In this document: positions 49,001 to 61,794 of the stretch, one piece after another
Position numbering within the stretch: the first letter of the stretch is position 1
How the letters are laid out: every line of letters begins with the position of its first letter
From: Punica granatum
Lineage: Eukaryota; Streptophyta; Magnoliopsida; Myrtales; Lythraceae
DNA length: 64,000 bases
Direction: 5' to 3'
NCBI RefSeq assembly: GCF_007655135.1
Contig: NC_045128.1
Location: 38,515,885 to 38,579,884, forward strand
Made by a program: the position numbers and the translations under genes
The notes under the pieces: model-generated
Database searches by the model: none
What the model was told of the DNA's origin: nothing
The model's input: the letters and a program-made list of their open reading frames with translations, nothing else

Positions 49001-52000
49001 TAGACCATGCTAACTCCCCGTCGAGTAATTTCAAGAGCAAGCCAAGAAGTTGAGGATACTCATTATATGGAGTTATGACGTATCTGTGGAAGTACCAAAG
49101 AAAACTATGTCTAAACTAAAATGTCACAGTGGATACACTTGAACAGGAGTTTACTAAGCCATAAATTAACAATCTTCAACAGGAAGCAGATAAGTGGCTG
49201 TAACTGCTTTCATTTAGGTAGTTCACGGGTAGAACTAATTTATGCTCGGACCTTTTCATTCAAAACATCTTATACTAGAATGAGAAGAAGTATCATACTC
49301 TGAGACCATTTTTCATTCTTTCCTTTTCAGAGAAGAGTTTATCATGCTTCCAATAACTCGACCAAAATGTTAGAAACAAAAGTCCCAGAAAACAATTTCC
49401 TCCCAAATCTTATACTAGGAATACACAACTTGAGCAGAAATGTGCAACTCGTACATAAAATATTCAGACATCCAACATATTACTTTTGAGATATCTGTTT
49501 TACATCATCTGAAAGGAGAGTGTTAAAAGGTACACAACTTCTTAAAGCAGATAGAGGTGATCAGTTGGGATAGAAAAAGCAGCATGCATACCCAGTGCTC
49601 CGAAAGGAGAGTGTTAAAAGGTACACAACTTCTTAAAGCAGATAGAGGTGATCAGTTGGGATAGAAAAAGTAGCATGCATACCCAGTGCTCCGAACAACT
49701 TGACCCAGCGTTGACACGGCCACTTCCCGTCTTGTAACAGCAGCTCCATCCATTAGAACATCAACAATCAACGGCATGAGTTCAGGGATATATTGTCTCA
49801 TTGCAAAACCTCCCTAAAAAAACCAAAATCAAGAGAGTGCACATGAGAAAAGAACACAACAATTTAATTATAAGGCAAAATTAAACACAAATAAATTTTG
49901 TACAAATTATAATGAATCATAAAATTATTAAATTTCCCGGTAGGATTGGCCTTATATATGTGACCTTATGATAACTTTTTTCTGGTCAACTCACTTTTTG
50001 AAGGTCCGCAAACCTACCAAAACCCAAGTACACCCTTGTATACTTGTTCATTCACAAAGCAGCGACTCCTATTCCTCACCGGAGAAAACAACTAGAGGAG
50101 GGATATAATAATTGTAGAAAGACAGAACAATATACAGAATAATTTGAATTAATATACAAATTAAATGCATGAACATTACCCACCACTCTAGCAAGATCCC
50201 CAATTGTTAAAAGAACTCCACTAATGATGCCAGTATTGGCATTGCCGGAGGGGCCCTCTGTAAGTCTTGCAACAAGTGCCTAAAATATTTAAAAATTAGA
50301 ACTTGGTAGGCAAATGGAGGAAATGAAGATTTGAAGTTGTAATCATTTGGAAAAGCACTGCAAGCTACTAAAACCTTGTGGATTGGGGCCACATAAGGGT
50401 GTATCAGTCGTTCACAATTGCGAATCAAGCAGCCAAGTAACTTGGCACTTTCTTCTCTGCCTTTGCTATCTGCACTGCTGACAAAGCCAGAGAAACCAAC
50501 AATCACTCTTAATGTTGAAAGAATTAAAACTCCACAAGAATGATCAACTGAGATTACTTTCTCGACAACATCCATTTACGATATGTGGAGATCCCTTCTT
50601 TCATTCTTTTCTGTTCCTTTATTGTTTGGATCAGTAACACATATATGCAGAGATTTAGAACAATTGCATAGAAGAGTAATGCAAGAGTTTCACATCACCT
50701 TTGCTCTAAATAGGTCAGCAACTGAATAAGATGGCGACGAAGAGCAGGAAGGACATATGCAGGATTTTTCTCAGATAACCTTCCAGCCACTGAGATTGCA
50801 TACTCGCGGACATCAAAATCCTATGTTCAAAAAATTTACAAAACCAGTTAATCGATACATAAAACAAGTTGGAACTATAAGGAGAAAGCAACATTATTGA
50901 ACCACAGTCTACCACATTCATAAAGAGGCACTTAACTAATTCTTGCTAAACTAAAACCAAGCATGATTTAGAATGACTACAAATCCTATGCTTATGACTA
51001 GATTGTTCGACAATTTACCACTACTTGAGGTAGAACAATTGAAAAAGAGATTCAAAAGAAAACAGAATTGAGTTCAAGAATAAATAAAATAAAAATCAGC
51101 TTTTACAGAGGAAACTCTGTTCTATTACTGTTTGTCGTTTTTCCAGGATAAAAAGAAAAAAAATGTCTTTTTCAATAAGTCAAGCTGAAGATTGAAGTTC
51201 CCCTTCCTATTACCGAATAACATATAGTAACAATGTTTTGTGGAGTGCACTCATTTTCATGGAGTGAAATTTTCAGCACTAACACGGCAAGCAAGCCACA
51301 AAATAATAACCATTTCATTATTGGAGATTTAGAACTACCATATGATCTGAAAGAAAAATTTTACTGAAGGTAAATATGGTGAACGTACCTCATCATTCAA
51401 AGCAGCAAAAACTGCACTCAGATTATCTGCCTGAACTAAATATTCATCAAAACCTCTATTTCCATGCAGGGAACAAAAGATGGAACATCGAACTGTAACA
51501 TCAGCATCCACAACAGCTGAAACAAGAATTTTTTCAACAAGCTGCAGAAACCCATTTTAGAGTTGTTAACACGTAGGACTCATGTTAATGATTATCCAAC
51601 AATCAAGGAAGAAAGAAAGCATACCTCCTCAATAAGTCTCCTTCGCTTTCCCCCCGCACGATTTGATCTACCAGAACCGAATTGTGTCGATGAAGCATCT
51701 GAGAAGGAGCTTGCAACCAGTCGGCAACAGCAGAGAGCAGCATCTCTTCTTGTTGGTCCATCTTCATCATCCAAGTATACTACGACTGACTCTCTTGCAA
51801 ACTCAAGAAGGTCATGACCCTGAAAGATAATCAGCGTCCAATTACAGGTTCATCTACAGGTAACTACAAAAACTTTAAATGTATATGACCACAAAATTTT
51901 CTTTTCTTTTCCTATTATTTCTTTGCATAATTAGACGACCTTAAAGTTAAATTGAGCGAGTGTCTGCAAAGCAAGTTGCATGAGGGCTGAGCTGCTATGG

Positions 52001-55000
52001 TCTGATAATTGCTGCGGTTGATTTATCACCCCCCCTCGAGTTATTGCAGCAGCAGGCCTTATTTGAGGATGATGGGATCTAGAAAGAACGTTTGATATGC
52101 AGCGCAGTAATTGGGCTTGTACAGTGGGCAGCAGCGACGGAATACTGCAATAAAGTGAAAAACAGACAAAAAACAATTACAATCATGCTATTTACCAAAA
52201 CAAATCTAGAAAATATTTTTAAGATCATAATCTACCTGATAGTTATTTGCTCCAGAGCTTCTACAAGTGTAATGGAAAGGCCAGCAGAAAACATAACATC
52301 CAAAAGACTAGAGACATGAGGTTCCATTTTTGGGCCCATTGCTTTTGCTATGTTCCCAACACAAGTCAAAGCCTCTGGTAAAGGTCTCCCTCGACGCGGA
52401 GCAATCTACAATATCAATAGTAAAATCAAAATCATGGTCCCCAGGCAGTTCTAGTCAAAACAAAACCAAGTGTAGAGAAGATAGAATGCAGCAAACAGGA
52501 TCATATTAGTATAAGCAGAAACAATTTCTGCAAGCTAGCACTACAAGCAAGCTTATGGCGCTATAAACGAGTACTCGAATTTGAATTAATTTTTCCGAGC
52601 TCAATCAAGGTCAAACCTAGCTTTTGACTGTAGACTATGTTTGAACTCAACAATAGTCAGCCAAGAGGCTCACAAGAGCCCACCCAAGCTTCTCCTATAC
52701 AATTTTCAAACAATTTCAAGTTCAACATTGCAATTACATTTTCAAATTACGAATCTCGAGCTCCATCCCAAGCCCGAGTCAAGAAGACTCATCTCGAGCT
52801 TTACGAGCAGTTGGACCCGAGGTTACTTAGGAGTCATTGAAGGAGAAATGAAAACCAAGCTGAATTGCACTCCAAGTTATCAAGTATCAAGCTGTCGGGT
52901 ATGACCAAGCAAGCTCAAGCCCAAGTAGAAACTTGATCCAGCTCAACCTGAATTCGTATTTGAATTTTGCATGTTAAATCAAGCTTGAGCCGAGCAATAA
53001 ATGCCTCAGCTCGCCTCAAATTGACTCAGTAGTACCCTTATTGCTGGAAAGCCAAGAGACTTACAGCATCACGCAAGTGAGATGTAATTGTCGGCAAATA
53101 GTCCACAAGTTCCCCATCCAAAGCACCAGCCATCTCCCCTAGAGCAGCAAAACCACTTGCACGTTCAGCTGGTATTTGTAGAACTGCAAGAATATGCTTC
53201 ATGCATATCTGAAAGAGAAAGAAGCCATAAATAATCAATTATTTCTTGGCAAATATCCTTCCTCAAAGCAATAAGGATAGAATTAAGTCATTGTTCACAA
53301 ACCGTTAGATAGTGTGTCTTGAATCGGTCCCGCAGGAAATGAGCAATACGAGGCAGCAGTGATGTTATGCTGAGGCGAACTAGCCGGTCCCTGTGCTCCA
53401 GGTATCTAACGACGATGTCAGCAACTTCTCTATACCTAGACATCATGAATTCACCTGTATTCCTGCATATTTTAAATTCAATTATCATTACCAGCAGAGG
53501 CTGCATTTTAACTAAGAAATAAGAAATCCTCCTACAGCTTTCTTGAGCTGATCAATCAGATAGCAGCACATGAAATTATTCTATTTACCTACTGATAAAA
53601 AGTAAACACCTCTATAGGAAGGCCTATGAATAATCACCTCAAAAGCTCTCCTACAGCGAGCAAAGAACCGTGCACACTATGAACAGGAGCATTTTTAGCC
53701 AACCCTTCTTGTGTGGCCTCAAACATGCGATAATACCTGTAAAACGCACAATTAACATATTTTTACTTTTTGATATGGTAAGGCAGGTTTACAGGTACAC
53801 TGATCAAATTTTCTAGTTGCGCCTCAAGAAAAGGTTCGCACAGACAGCAATGCAGCAGCTGAGCCTCACAAGCCCGTCCGCTAAACATATTACACATTCT
53901 ACTGTCTTAGAGAGCACAAAATGCATCAAACCATTATTTAAGCTGCTGCAACTGAAAGTTGTATCTGCATCAAAAATAAAATGAGAAGTTTAAAGAAAAA
54001 TAGCATCTTTATGATATGCACCTACTTGGTATTTTGACATGCAAACTCTCACTTCCTATATCAGAAAAAATAAGTATGCCACCGTATCAAGATGGCAAAG
54101 GAAAGGCGAATAATGCCGATTATGATTTCTACTTGATTCAACTCTAAAAAATCCGAACTCACCATTGAACACGCCAACGTGTCTCGCGCTTTTCAATAAC
54201 ACGAAGACAAGCACGCAATGCCTCCACAGCCTTCTCTCGGATCTCCAATCTTGGATCCCTTAGGGCAACCCAAATAGCATCAACAAATTCTTGGACATGA
54301 ACATTGAAAACCGTTGATGCATTTTCAGCCATTTCCTACAAATAAAAGACATAAAGCCAGTACATCCTTGAAGAAGAAAGCCTGTTATTTCAAAGCAGCG
54401 CGGACTTTTTTTTTTTTTTTTTGAATTGTGATATTCTCTAGAGAAAGAATTTTAGGTAAGAAAAACATGTTCCGCTCTTAAGATATATTCTTTAATGGCG
54501 TAACTCCTTTACATAAGTAATACAAATATCAAACAACATCGATAGGGCTCTTACTTTCAAGATCAGCACAGCAGCCAAACGACGATACTCGACTCGATCC
54601 CCACGAAGCCAATCGAGTGCTTTTTTCAACTAGAGAAACAAAAAGATTACGTTATCTTACTTTTCTGAAAGTGTAAAACATTAAAGTAATCCACAAACAA
54701 ACCTGGTATTCCACTTCATCTGCAGTCATTGCTCCACCGACCCTAGCTAGATGTCCCAGAACTCTACTAGCAGGAACCAAAACTGCCTCATCGCGTTTTA
54801 CATCAAAGACCATACGCATATAGTACGAGAATTTTGAAACTTTGGAAGCATTTTCACCAAGGTTCACATCTATAAGCTCATCAATAACTCTTAGTGCTCC
54901 CAAGTTATCCGCAACATTGTTGATTTCCAGAAGACTCGAGATACGATCATACAACTGATCCATAAAACGTGAAAAAGCTTCCCCGCTAAGATCATGAGCT

Positions 55001-56199
55001 TCTTCCTCTATATACTTCCTTAAAGCTAAGGAAGCACCTTCCTGATTCAGCAAGACAAAAGAGAAGATGTTATGAGTAATAGTTGACATCTAATAATCAC
55101 CGATTGCTGTATGAACCTAGAATGATCTCCTGACAAATTTGGCTTTTCTAATGCCGTCCTGTAAACTCAATTCATTTAACAATTTTTAATCACAAAAACA
55201 ACCACCACCAGATAATATTCCAAATTTCCCATTCAGTATTATTCAACTAACCAAGCCAAATTGTTTACTATTCAGAATTTAAACTTTTTAATTGGCAGTC
55301 CCAACAGGCAACAAAATTTTCCGGGATTCCTGATATATAAGCATCGGCCGTAAAGTGAAGGGAGCGATTAGAAACATATATAGCAAACTAAAATTACGAA
55401 ACTCAATAGCCAAAATTCCATCCACCAACTGATTATATCACAAAAGAATCATTTTTCTTTCTCCCATTTTCCCCTTTGAGATAGTACTAAATGATGGCCA
55501 GTTGAGGAAGCAATAAGTGGCTATTTATGGTCAAAACTTGGCTAAGAGGAGTCAACATGGAGAAGACAGTTTCTCTTTACTCCCTTTCACATTAGATTAA
55601 ATATGAAGGCAATTTGAAAAGGAAGAGCAACTCAGCACGCCCAAGTGCATCCCACCTATTTGAGCTTCCCCTCCCCCATATCTAACCGTATCACATTTTG
55701 CCCTATCTTTCTAATGATATTAGCAAATTAAATGGTGCACAGTTTGGCCCAGTTCGGTCCATGATTCTCTAAGAGAGAACTGCAGCATAATTCTTTTCTT
55801 ATCGTCGTACTTCTCCGCACAACTCACAAGCAGTTTTGACATCTTTCACATTGGAAGCACATCACGGCAACGATTCGTGTCACAGCACAGACATACTGCT
55901 AAGAAACCTTTTCGGCCTCGAGTCAGCTATAAGCTCAACTTCTAATTAATGAAAACATTAAAAGAAAAATTTTAAAAACAAGCTCAGAGCTATCAGCTAG
56001 TTAAAACCTATTGCCGTCCGGGTCGCAGTTCCTTATCTTAATGCATATAAAGCGCTTGAATGAAGGGAGATTTTCGGTGTACCTTAGGGTTAGGGCGGGA
56101 GAGGTCCGCGATGATCCGATTGAAGGTGTCGAAGCTGCTGCCGCCGCCGGCGGTGGATCCGGGAGCACAGAAACGCAGCGCCTGCGACGCAGCTGCCAT
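35057..56199 (-). CDS. TOR: Target of rapamycin (TOR) serine/threonine kinase
   Basis: Central growth kinase of TORC1, coupling nutrients and energy to translation and growth. About 57 exons can be followed from ATG 56199 ([14 protein letters not shown]) to the last 19-nt exon 35075-35057 encoding the end of WCPFW-stop. HEAT repeats occupy 56.2 to about 45.2 kb ([46 protein letters not shown]). FAT spans about 45.0-39.2 kb ([19 protein letters not shown], [30 protein letters not shown]). FRB lies at about 38.4-37.8 kb ([20 protein letters not shown]). The kinase covers 37.7-36.0 kb with [14 protein letters not shown], catalytic GDRHPSN and [13 protein letters not shown] ends the protein ([10 protein letters not shown]). 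All segments align with Arabidopsis TOR (about 2,480 aa) as I remember it, without missing exons. Introns contain a MITE, a G run and two donor-spanning duplications. One natural donor (40553) is G/GTTTTT. Confidence 0.96.
37026..37055 (+). repeat. G30 homopolymer in a TOR intron
   Basis: Thirty consecutive G on the plus strand (C on the TOR transcript), then T and GGGG, in the intron after the exon encoding [10 protein letters not shown]. Long G runs can fold into quadruplexes and are also prone to length error in assemblies. Confidence 0.85.
40779..41059. mobile_element. MITE with ~115-bp terminal inverted repeats in a TOR intron
   Basis: 281 bp element starting GGGGTTTTTACC and ending GGTAAATTCCCC. 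Its arms are inverted copies (TTTGTCAAATCTATCCCATGG, ACCTAAAATGACCCATG). Perfect 10-bp target duplications GATAAATCTA sit at 40769-40778 and 41060-41069. Duplication length and long arms fit a Mutator-like MITE. Almost the whole element is inverted repeat and would form a hairpin in the pre-mRNA. No coding capacity. Confidence 0.88.
43832..43986 (-). repeat. 77-79 bp tandem duplication spanning a TOR exon end and splice donor
   Basis: Two copies, 43832-43907 and 43908-43986, nearly identical apart from small indels. Each contains the end of the exon encoding INNQLHQHE plus the donor CATGAG/GTATTC. The true donor is at 43942/43941; the second lies at 43865/43864, 77 nt further into the intron. 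Confidence 0.88.
49511..49692 (-). repeat. 91-bp tandem duplication spanning a TOR splice donor
   Basis: Copies 49511-49601 and 49602-49692 differ at one position (C/T). Both carry the exon end GGAGCACTGG followed by donor GTATGC. The donor that keeps the TOR frame is after 49683; the duplicate after 49592 would add 91 nt and shift the frame. Confidence 0.9.
52530..53035. repeat. Repeat-like sequence in a TOR intron
   Basis: Intron DNA rich in AGCTCAA, CTCGAGCT and CAAGCTTGAGC-type words on both strands, a composition unlike the neighbouring introns and reminiscent of decayed dispersed repeats. Short open frames (for example 52637-52840) run through it but match nothing I recognise. Class uncertain. 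Confidence 0.35.
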
Positions 56200-57824
56200 T
56201 AAATGGTCCCAACACCGCCACCAAGCAAACCCTAAACCCAACCCCACCTTCCCCTCTCCTTTGTGTATGAATCACCCAATATATACGAGGAAAAGAATTC
56301 GTTCAAGACATCGAGGGGCAGCTCGCGGTTCCCTGTCGTCTCGATTCTCTGGTTGGCTGAAAGGGTGCAGAGGCAGAGCAGGGGCAGGACGAGAATAGGC
56401 TCCCCAGCAGCAACTGGCGCGTGGACTGCGCGAGCTGAGTGAGCTCCTTTAACGGTGGTTACGAGCTTTATGGCTTTCGCGACACATACATGTATGTCTT
56501 TCTTCCCTCAACTTCTGAGGACAATCTTAATGATCCTTAAGCTTGTAATGTAATGCAATTTGGTCCTCGTCTATTTACTATTTTCTAGTTGGATTAACTT
56601 TAAGATGCAATTAGACGTTAATTTATGTATTAATTTCCGTTTGTCTTACTCATGGAATTTTCAATTATTTATTAGATTTTGATTTTTGAAAAAAAATCCA
56701 ATTTAAACTTGTCATTCATATCATAATTAATTTATTAAAAATGATACTATTGATCCAAGAAAAAAAATTGGCCAAGGCGGATACTTTTACATGCTTATAC
56801 ATTTTGTTTAATTTAATTTTATTGTGGAAAAAAAATGTGACACTACGTGATATCTTTTTATTTATTTTATCACTAAATATATTAATATTATCAGCAATAA
56901 GTAGTTTATTGCAAGGTGAAAATATGAACTATTAATTCAGAAAATTGAGAGACATTATTTCGATTAGCTTGATGAGTCAGTAGTGCTGGTGATTAGGAGA
57001 AACGGAGCTTTCGAACAATTTGAGCTCAGCAACCAAAATGCAGTTACAAATCAATGCATGGGCCAAAATGGAATCAATTGAAAGTATTGGGACCGAAATG
57101 CAGTTGAACCACAAATATGAGGACATGTCTTTCTCGCGGCTCCCTTTCCTGCGTCATCTGTTTTCGGGTTTCTTTTTCCCGTCAGTTCGAAGACAAACTG
57201 TGCGTTTCCTAATAGGCCTTCGTGACCGTAACCGGTGGTTGCTAGAATTGGGCTTTGATGTTTCGACCCATTTTCGAAAATTAGATGGGCTTGTCGGCCC
57301 ATTTAATCCCTACCGTTGATCATGTCGGCCCATTTCAGTCTTTTACTTATCAAAATTATTATTCCTTGGGAATGGAATTGGACATCAACAGTGAGATGAG
57401 ATGCATTTAGGTTCGATCCATCAGCGTTCGTAAAGGATTTTACACATAATATGCTATGCGTGAAAGGTTATGTGAGAAGTACCTGCAGATTGAACCAAGA
57501 GGCCGAGAGAAAGGAAGTTTGTACATATCCATAGTGTCATACCATGTATCGAGTATTAAACGTGAATCCGGACATTCGGATTACTGAGATAGTTAAAAAT
57601 TAGTTGGCTCCTTAGAGGAAAGGATAGTGGAAATCATTCGTCCTTTTAATCAGAAAGCAAAGAGCACTCTTAACACTCCCACAAATCACAAAGTTGTTCA
57701 GATTACAGACCATCTCGTCAGCATAATCCTCTACTAAACCATGTCAGCGAATCACATCCTGACAGCACAAATTCTCTACTTCGCACTGATCAAATGCCGG
57801 AAGATCATCGGGAAGTTTCCCTCG
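56200..57824. other. TOR promoter region and spacer
   Basis: The TOR leader and promoter lie just right of 56199; a GC-rich stretch near 56100-56440 covers the start region. The rest is AT-rich. A GGTTCGATCC box at 57412-57421 may belong to a decayed SINE. No gene is supported; short plus-strand frames here lack domains. Confidence 0.45.
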
Positions 57825-60800
57825 TCATGTAGAGGTGACTGGCTTCCTCAGCCTGCTCGATCTCCTTATCGGAGTAATCACCAGTTCTTCGTCCCCATTC
57901 CTCTGCAGCCAAAACATGAAGAAGAACATGAATCACGTCAACCTATTCTTTTTGCAGAAACATAAAAAGGTGAAGTAGTTTTCCAAAGGTTGCTTACATG
58001 CTTGCTGGGGATCATCTCATAAGTGGTGAAGCTTCCAAAGGAGGGAGATGAGCCCAGTGAAAGATCTGAGAAGGAAGAAGCCGTGGACTCTCTTCTGAGG
58101 CTCTTCCCGGTAGCAGTCTTCCTCTCGCTGCTCTGAGCTTCATTGTTCTTTCTAACCACGCTCTTCGTACCACGAGAGGAAGCAGCATTCTTCTGGAAAC
58201 TGCTCATCCCCGATGGGCAAGAGTCCACTCCAACCACATCAAACTCTGTTGCCCGAGTTGCAGCAACCGGGCTGATATCGAACTTCTTCGCCTTCTCCAC
58301 AGGTTGTAAGGTTTGAAATTCTTTCAGTGTAGCTGAAGTTGTCCTTTTCCTCAGGTAGAAAAGGCAGGCAACGGCGACAAGTAAAGCAACGAGAACCCCC
58401 GCCACCGGTGCACTAATTGCCGTTGAGTGGACACTTTCAGAGTTGACGGCGAAGGCAGCAGTGTCGTGGTCCTCCAATTCCATGCTCCCTTTCTCTGCCC
58501 CAGGATCGTTAGGCCTGATCTCGACTTCAACCCTTGGAAGCTTGGGCTGATCATTAACTTCAACCATTTGAAGCTGGGGCTGGTTTTCAACTTCGACCTT
58601 CGAAAGCTCGAACTGGTCACTTTCGGTTTCAGCACCTTGTGGGGCTTCGTGGTTCTCCACTTCTAATTCCATCTCCATTTGCACCTCCTTGTCGGCATCT
58701 AAGATCTCAGGTTCTTGCTCAGATTCAAATTTAAAGGATTTGTCCATGATCTCCTCCTCCTCCTCATCCGGCTCCTCAAGTCCATCATCAGGAACCTCGG
58801 CTTTTTCATCAGCTGTATCCTCGGCTACAACATCTTCCTCAGTCTCCGAGTACTCGATCTGCTCCTTCTCTTTGCTTCCAATTTCGACATTTTCGAAGTT
58901 ATCAACCTGTATCGGATTTCCAAGTATATCGCTCTTGCCGAGCCACGGGTTCTCATCCAGTTCTGTCAGGTTGTAGAATTGCAACTTATCCCACTCGTAT
59001 CCTTTGCCTCTAAATTCTGACATCAGTGCGGAAAAATAAGAGAGTGAATTCGCATACCAGAGCCTCATATTTTCCGCAATGTTGTCCCTCAGTTGTTCAG
59101 CTTCCATGGGAAAGCTCGAGCCTTGGATCGTAAGGTAGCTTGGAGAGTAATGAGTTCCAGCTATTGCTAAACAAGCAACTAAGGCAATAAAAATCGACAC
59201 GATGAACTTTGATCTCGTAAAGAAGCTTCGGTTGGAGCGCTTCTCTGCTCCAACTGCCTCCTCTGTTTCAACCGCCTCATCCTCGGCTATCTTGACACCA
59301 TCAGGTTCCAACTCCAGCCCTGTTTCATCTTTTATTGTCTCATTGGAGGAGGCATCATCCGATTCCTTCTCAGATTGGGTTGTTTCCTCAGTAGTCACAT
59401 CAGTATCCGACAGGCCGTCGAGGTCAAATCCATCCGGGAGGGAATCAAAGTTGAAGTTTCCTTCTTCTCCAAGGTAATGCTTGATTCTTGGGCTTGGTCT
59501 GTAGTGAAGAAACTGCGGTCTTGGAGAGAGGTAATTCGTCTTGGGATCATACGGCAACAAAGGCACAAGGGGGTCTGCATCAAGTGGAGCCAGCAGAGAA
59601 GGACTCGATGATTTCGGGTCTGCAAACTCTTCATCCATATTTACCAGATCAGCTTCAGTTCCCAGCAGAGAAGGACTCGATGGTTTCAGGTTTGCAAACT
59701 CTTCATCCATATTGACCAGATCAGCTTCAGTTCCCACATTAGGACTCTCCACTGGAGGAATTTCGTGAACTATCGAGTCAAAAGCAACCTTTTTCCTCGA
59801 CCCTTTTGAACCAAGAGAAGAAACCTCTTGGGCCGCCCCCGAATCGGTAACCGTGGAGTCATGAGAAGCTTCCACGGTCACTTTCGTGCCAGGCTCTTCT
59901 AAATTTTCGGAGACATTCACTGAGCTACATGAGCTTCTGAGGTCAGAAAGCGAGGTACAAGAAGAATGAATTGGGTCATTGTTCCTCTCAGAAAGTATCT
60001 TCTTCCTTGGAGAGGCATTGAACTTGGAGGCAGCAGATATTGTTGGGGACATGAAGTTCTTGGTTCCCTTCCCGATGCTCGGAGACCTGACCCGGGCTTG
60101 TCTCATGTTCGGATTCAGGTCCTTCCCGTTCTCTTTCTCCTCGTGCTCTCGCAAGCACGGTATGCTCTCCCTTCTTCGCGGGAACTCTGGAGTACAAATT
60201 TGTACAAAAATCAACACCAAAAATTACAAAAGCTTCCAAATCATATCCTATCACTTGCCAGATCAAAGGTTATCCATCAAAATAACCGAATTCACGAGAT
60301 AAGAAGACTCAAAGGATAAAGTTTCATGGCTCTAATTTACCATAAACTACAATAAATTCTCAAAAAGGGACCTTATGGCATTGTTTGAAACAGGGGCGAA
60401 TCCAGGATTTTCGTTCGGGGGGCAAAATTATTGTTTGATATAAATAGTACATAAATTTTTTTTTCAGGGGGGGCAAAGTGCAAATTTTACATAGAAAAAT
60501 TCATAAATTAACATAATTTTTGGGCAAAATTATAAAAAAGCCAAAGTTCGGGGGGGCAATTGCCCCCTGGTATTACATTGGCTCCGCCCCTGGTTTGAAA
60601 TATGTCGGGTGAACAAATCTGACTGACTTGCAATGAATTATAGATAGAGAAATTCCTACTGACCATTTTCGAATAATACCAGGAAATTTATTATCATGAA
60701 ACAAACCACAAAGAGATAATTTTATCCATCGTTGTTAGCTCAACAGAACACATTTCTTCAAGCTTGTTAACATAAGTAAAGCTCAGAATTTGCCCTTTTC

Positions 60801-61191
60801 CTATTCTACCCCTCTCTCGCTGTCAAACCCGTTAGAGAGAACCATCACAAATCACTTAAAGATGAACAAAGAATCAAATTCATCGCGTTTCTTGTCCTTC
60901 CCCCTTCCCCTTTCCGACTGAACATCATCACTAATCACAAATAAACGACTTTACAAAAGTTGAAAGTCGAGACAAGAAACAACCTGAAGGGCTGTTAGCA
61001 GGAGTGACGGGGTTAAAACCTCTCGGGTTCGCAACGATAGAGGGCTTCACGAATGGGTTCCCGCTGAAGCTCCTCCTCATAGGATTCGCTATCTCTGAGG
61101 ATCTTGGACTAGGGTTCTGGGGCCGACCCGAGTTCGGGTTTGCCGTCAGGGGAGCGGCCGTCGAGGAAGACTTGCTCGAGGGAAGAGCCAT
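57825..61191 (-). CDS. Acidic two-transmembrane protein of unknown function
   Basis: I do not recognise a named family. Model: exons 61191-60984, 60186-57998, 57902-57825; 2,475 nt, 824 aa, in frame at both junctions. The N-terminal ~250 residues are basic and Ser/Pro-rich (PRRRESIPCL, RQARVRSPSIGKGTKNFMSP), probably disordered. A 24-residue unit is duplicated in tandem. A first hydrophobic helix (FIVSIFIALVACLAIAG) lies near 396-416 and a second (APVAGVLVALLVAVACLFYL) near 661-683 followed by RKR. Between them is a long acidic region (EEPDEEEEEIMD, repeated KVEVENQPQLQ-type units). The tail has SFTTYEMIPSK and ends in a basic TPIRRSSRLRKP motif. Two helices with basic outer ends suggest a membrane protein exposing both termini to one side. 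An in-frame Met six codons upstream makes the start uncertain. A hAT MITE sits in intron 1. Confidence 0.78.
59591..59734 (-). repeat. In-frame 72-bp coding duplication
   Basis: Two tandem 72-nt units encode GTEADLVNMDEEFA followed by (N/D)(L/P)K(P/S)SSPSLL, 24 residues each, with five residue differences or fewer. Being a multiple of three it keeps the reading frame of the acidic membrane-protein gene. Confidence 0.85.
60391..60592. mobile_element. hAT-type MITE in intron 1 of the acidic membrane-protein gene
   Basis: 202 bp, beginning CAGGGGCGAATCCA and ending TGGCTCCGCCCCTG as imperfect terminal inverted repeats, with identical 8-bp target duplications GTTTGAAA at 60383-60390 and 60593-60600. 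The 8-bp duplication and CAGGGGCGGA-like ends fit the hAT superfamily. Non-coding. Confidence 0.88.
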
Positions 61192-61789
61192 AGGGGTCGC
61201 CCAGGCCGATCCTTGATTGGCCGAGTTTCTCTGGAAATGATTGGGGTGATATCGGGCAGCGAGGAATGAAATCAAAGACACAGAGAGGGATGGAATGAGA
61301 GACTGAGAGGGCAAGAGAGATTTCAAAAAGAAAGAGAGTGATTCTTGCTTTCAGAGGATTTTGATTTTGATTTGGAGAGAGGGAGGGGGAGAGATTTGTT
61401 CGTTCGTTCGATGTGTAACGGCTAGTTATTGCAAAAGTAAACCGAAAGACTTTTGCAAATTTTTTGAATGAAAGAGGGGTCAGTCCCCATGACCGTTGGA
61501 AGAGATGCAATCAGGTAGGAAGTGTACTACCGGGCAAAAGTTATAAGTCGTCAAAGAGCCGTTAGATCCGTGGCCTTGTTCCGTTGATCGACGGCTGCGG
61601 GAGTTTCATATATCTTGAGATTTTTTTTATGATAAATAATTTTTTGTTAATTCCAATTTCCCATTAAGTGTATATCATCACAACGGTGCTGGAAATCAGA
61701 AACCTGCTTCTGCTTAATTGGAATTTCCAGAATTTGCCTAAATGGATGAGAATACAATTTTATTATATACGAGAAATGAAAACAGGTCC
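61192..61789. promoter_or_regulatory. Leader and promoter of the acidic membrane-protein gene
   Basis: Contains GA-rich tracts (near 61262-61400, CT-rich on the coding strand) just upstream of the ATG, as often seen in plant leaders. Individual elements could not be assigned. Confidence 0.4.
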
Positions 61790-61794
61790 AAACT

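Noticed and set aside
52637..52904. Open frames within a TOR intron
   Set aside because: Not related to any protein I recognise; they run through repeat-like intron DNA.
58427..59768. Several plus-strand open frames opposite the acidic membrane-protein exon
   Set aside because: Antisense shadows of a long exon with strongly biased Glu/Ser codons.
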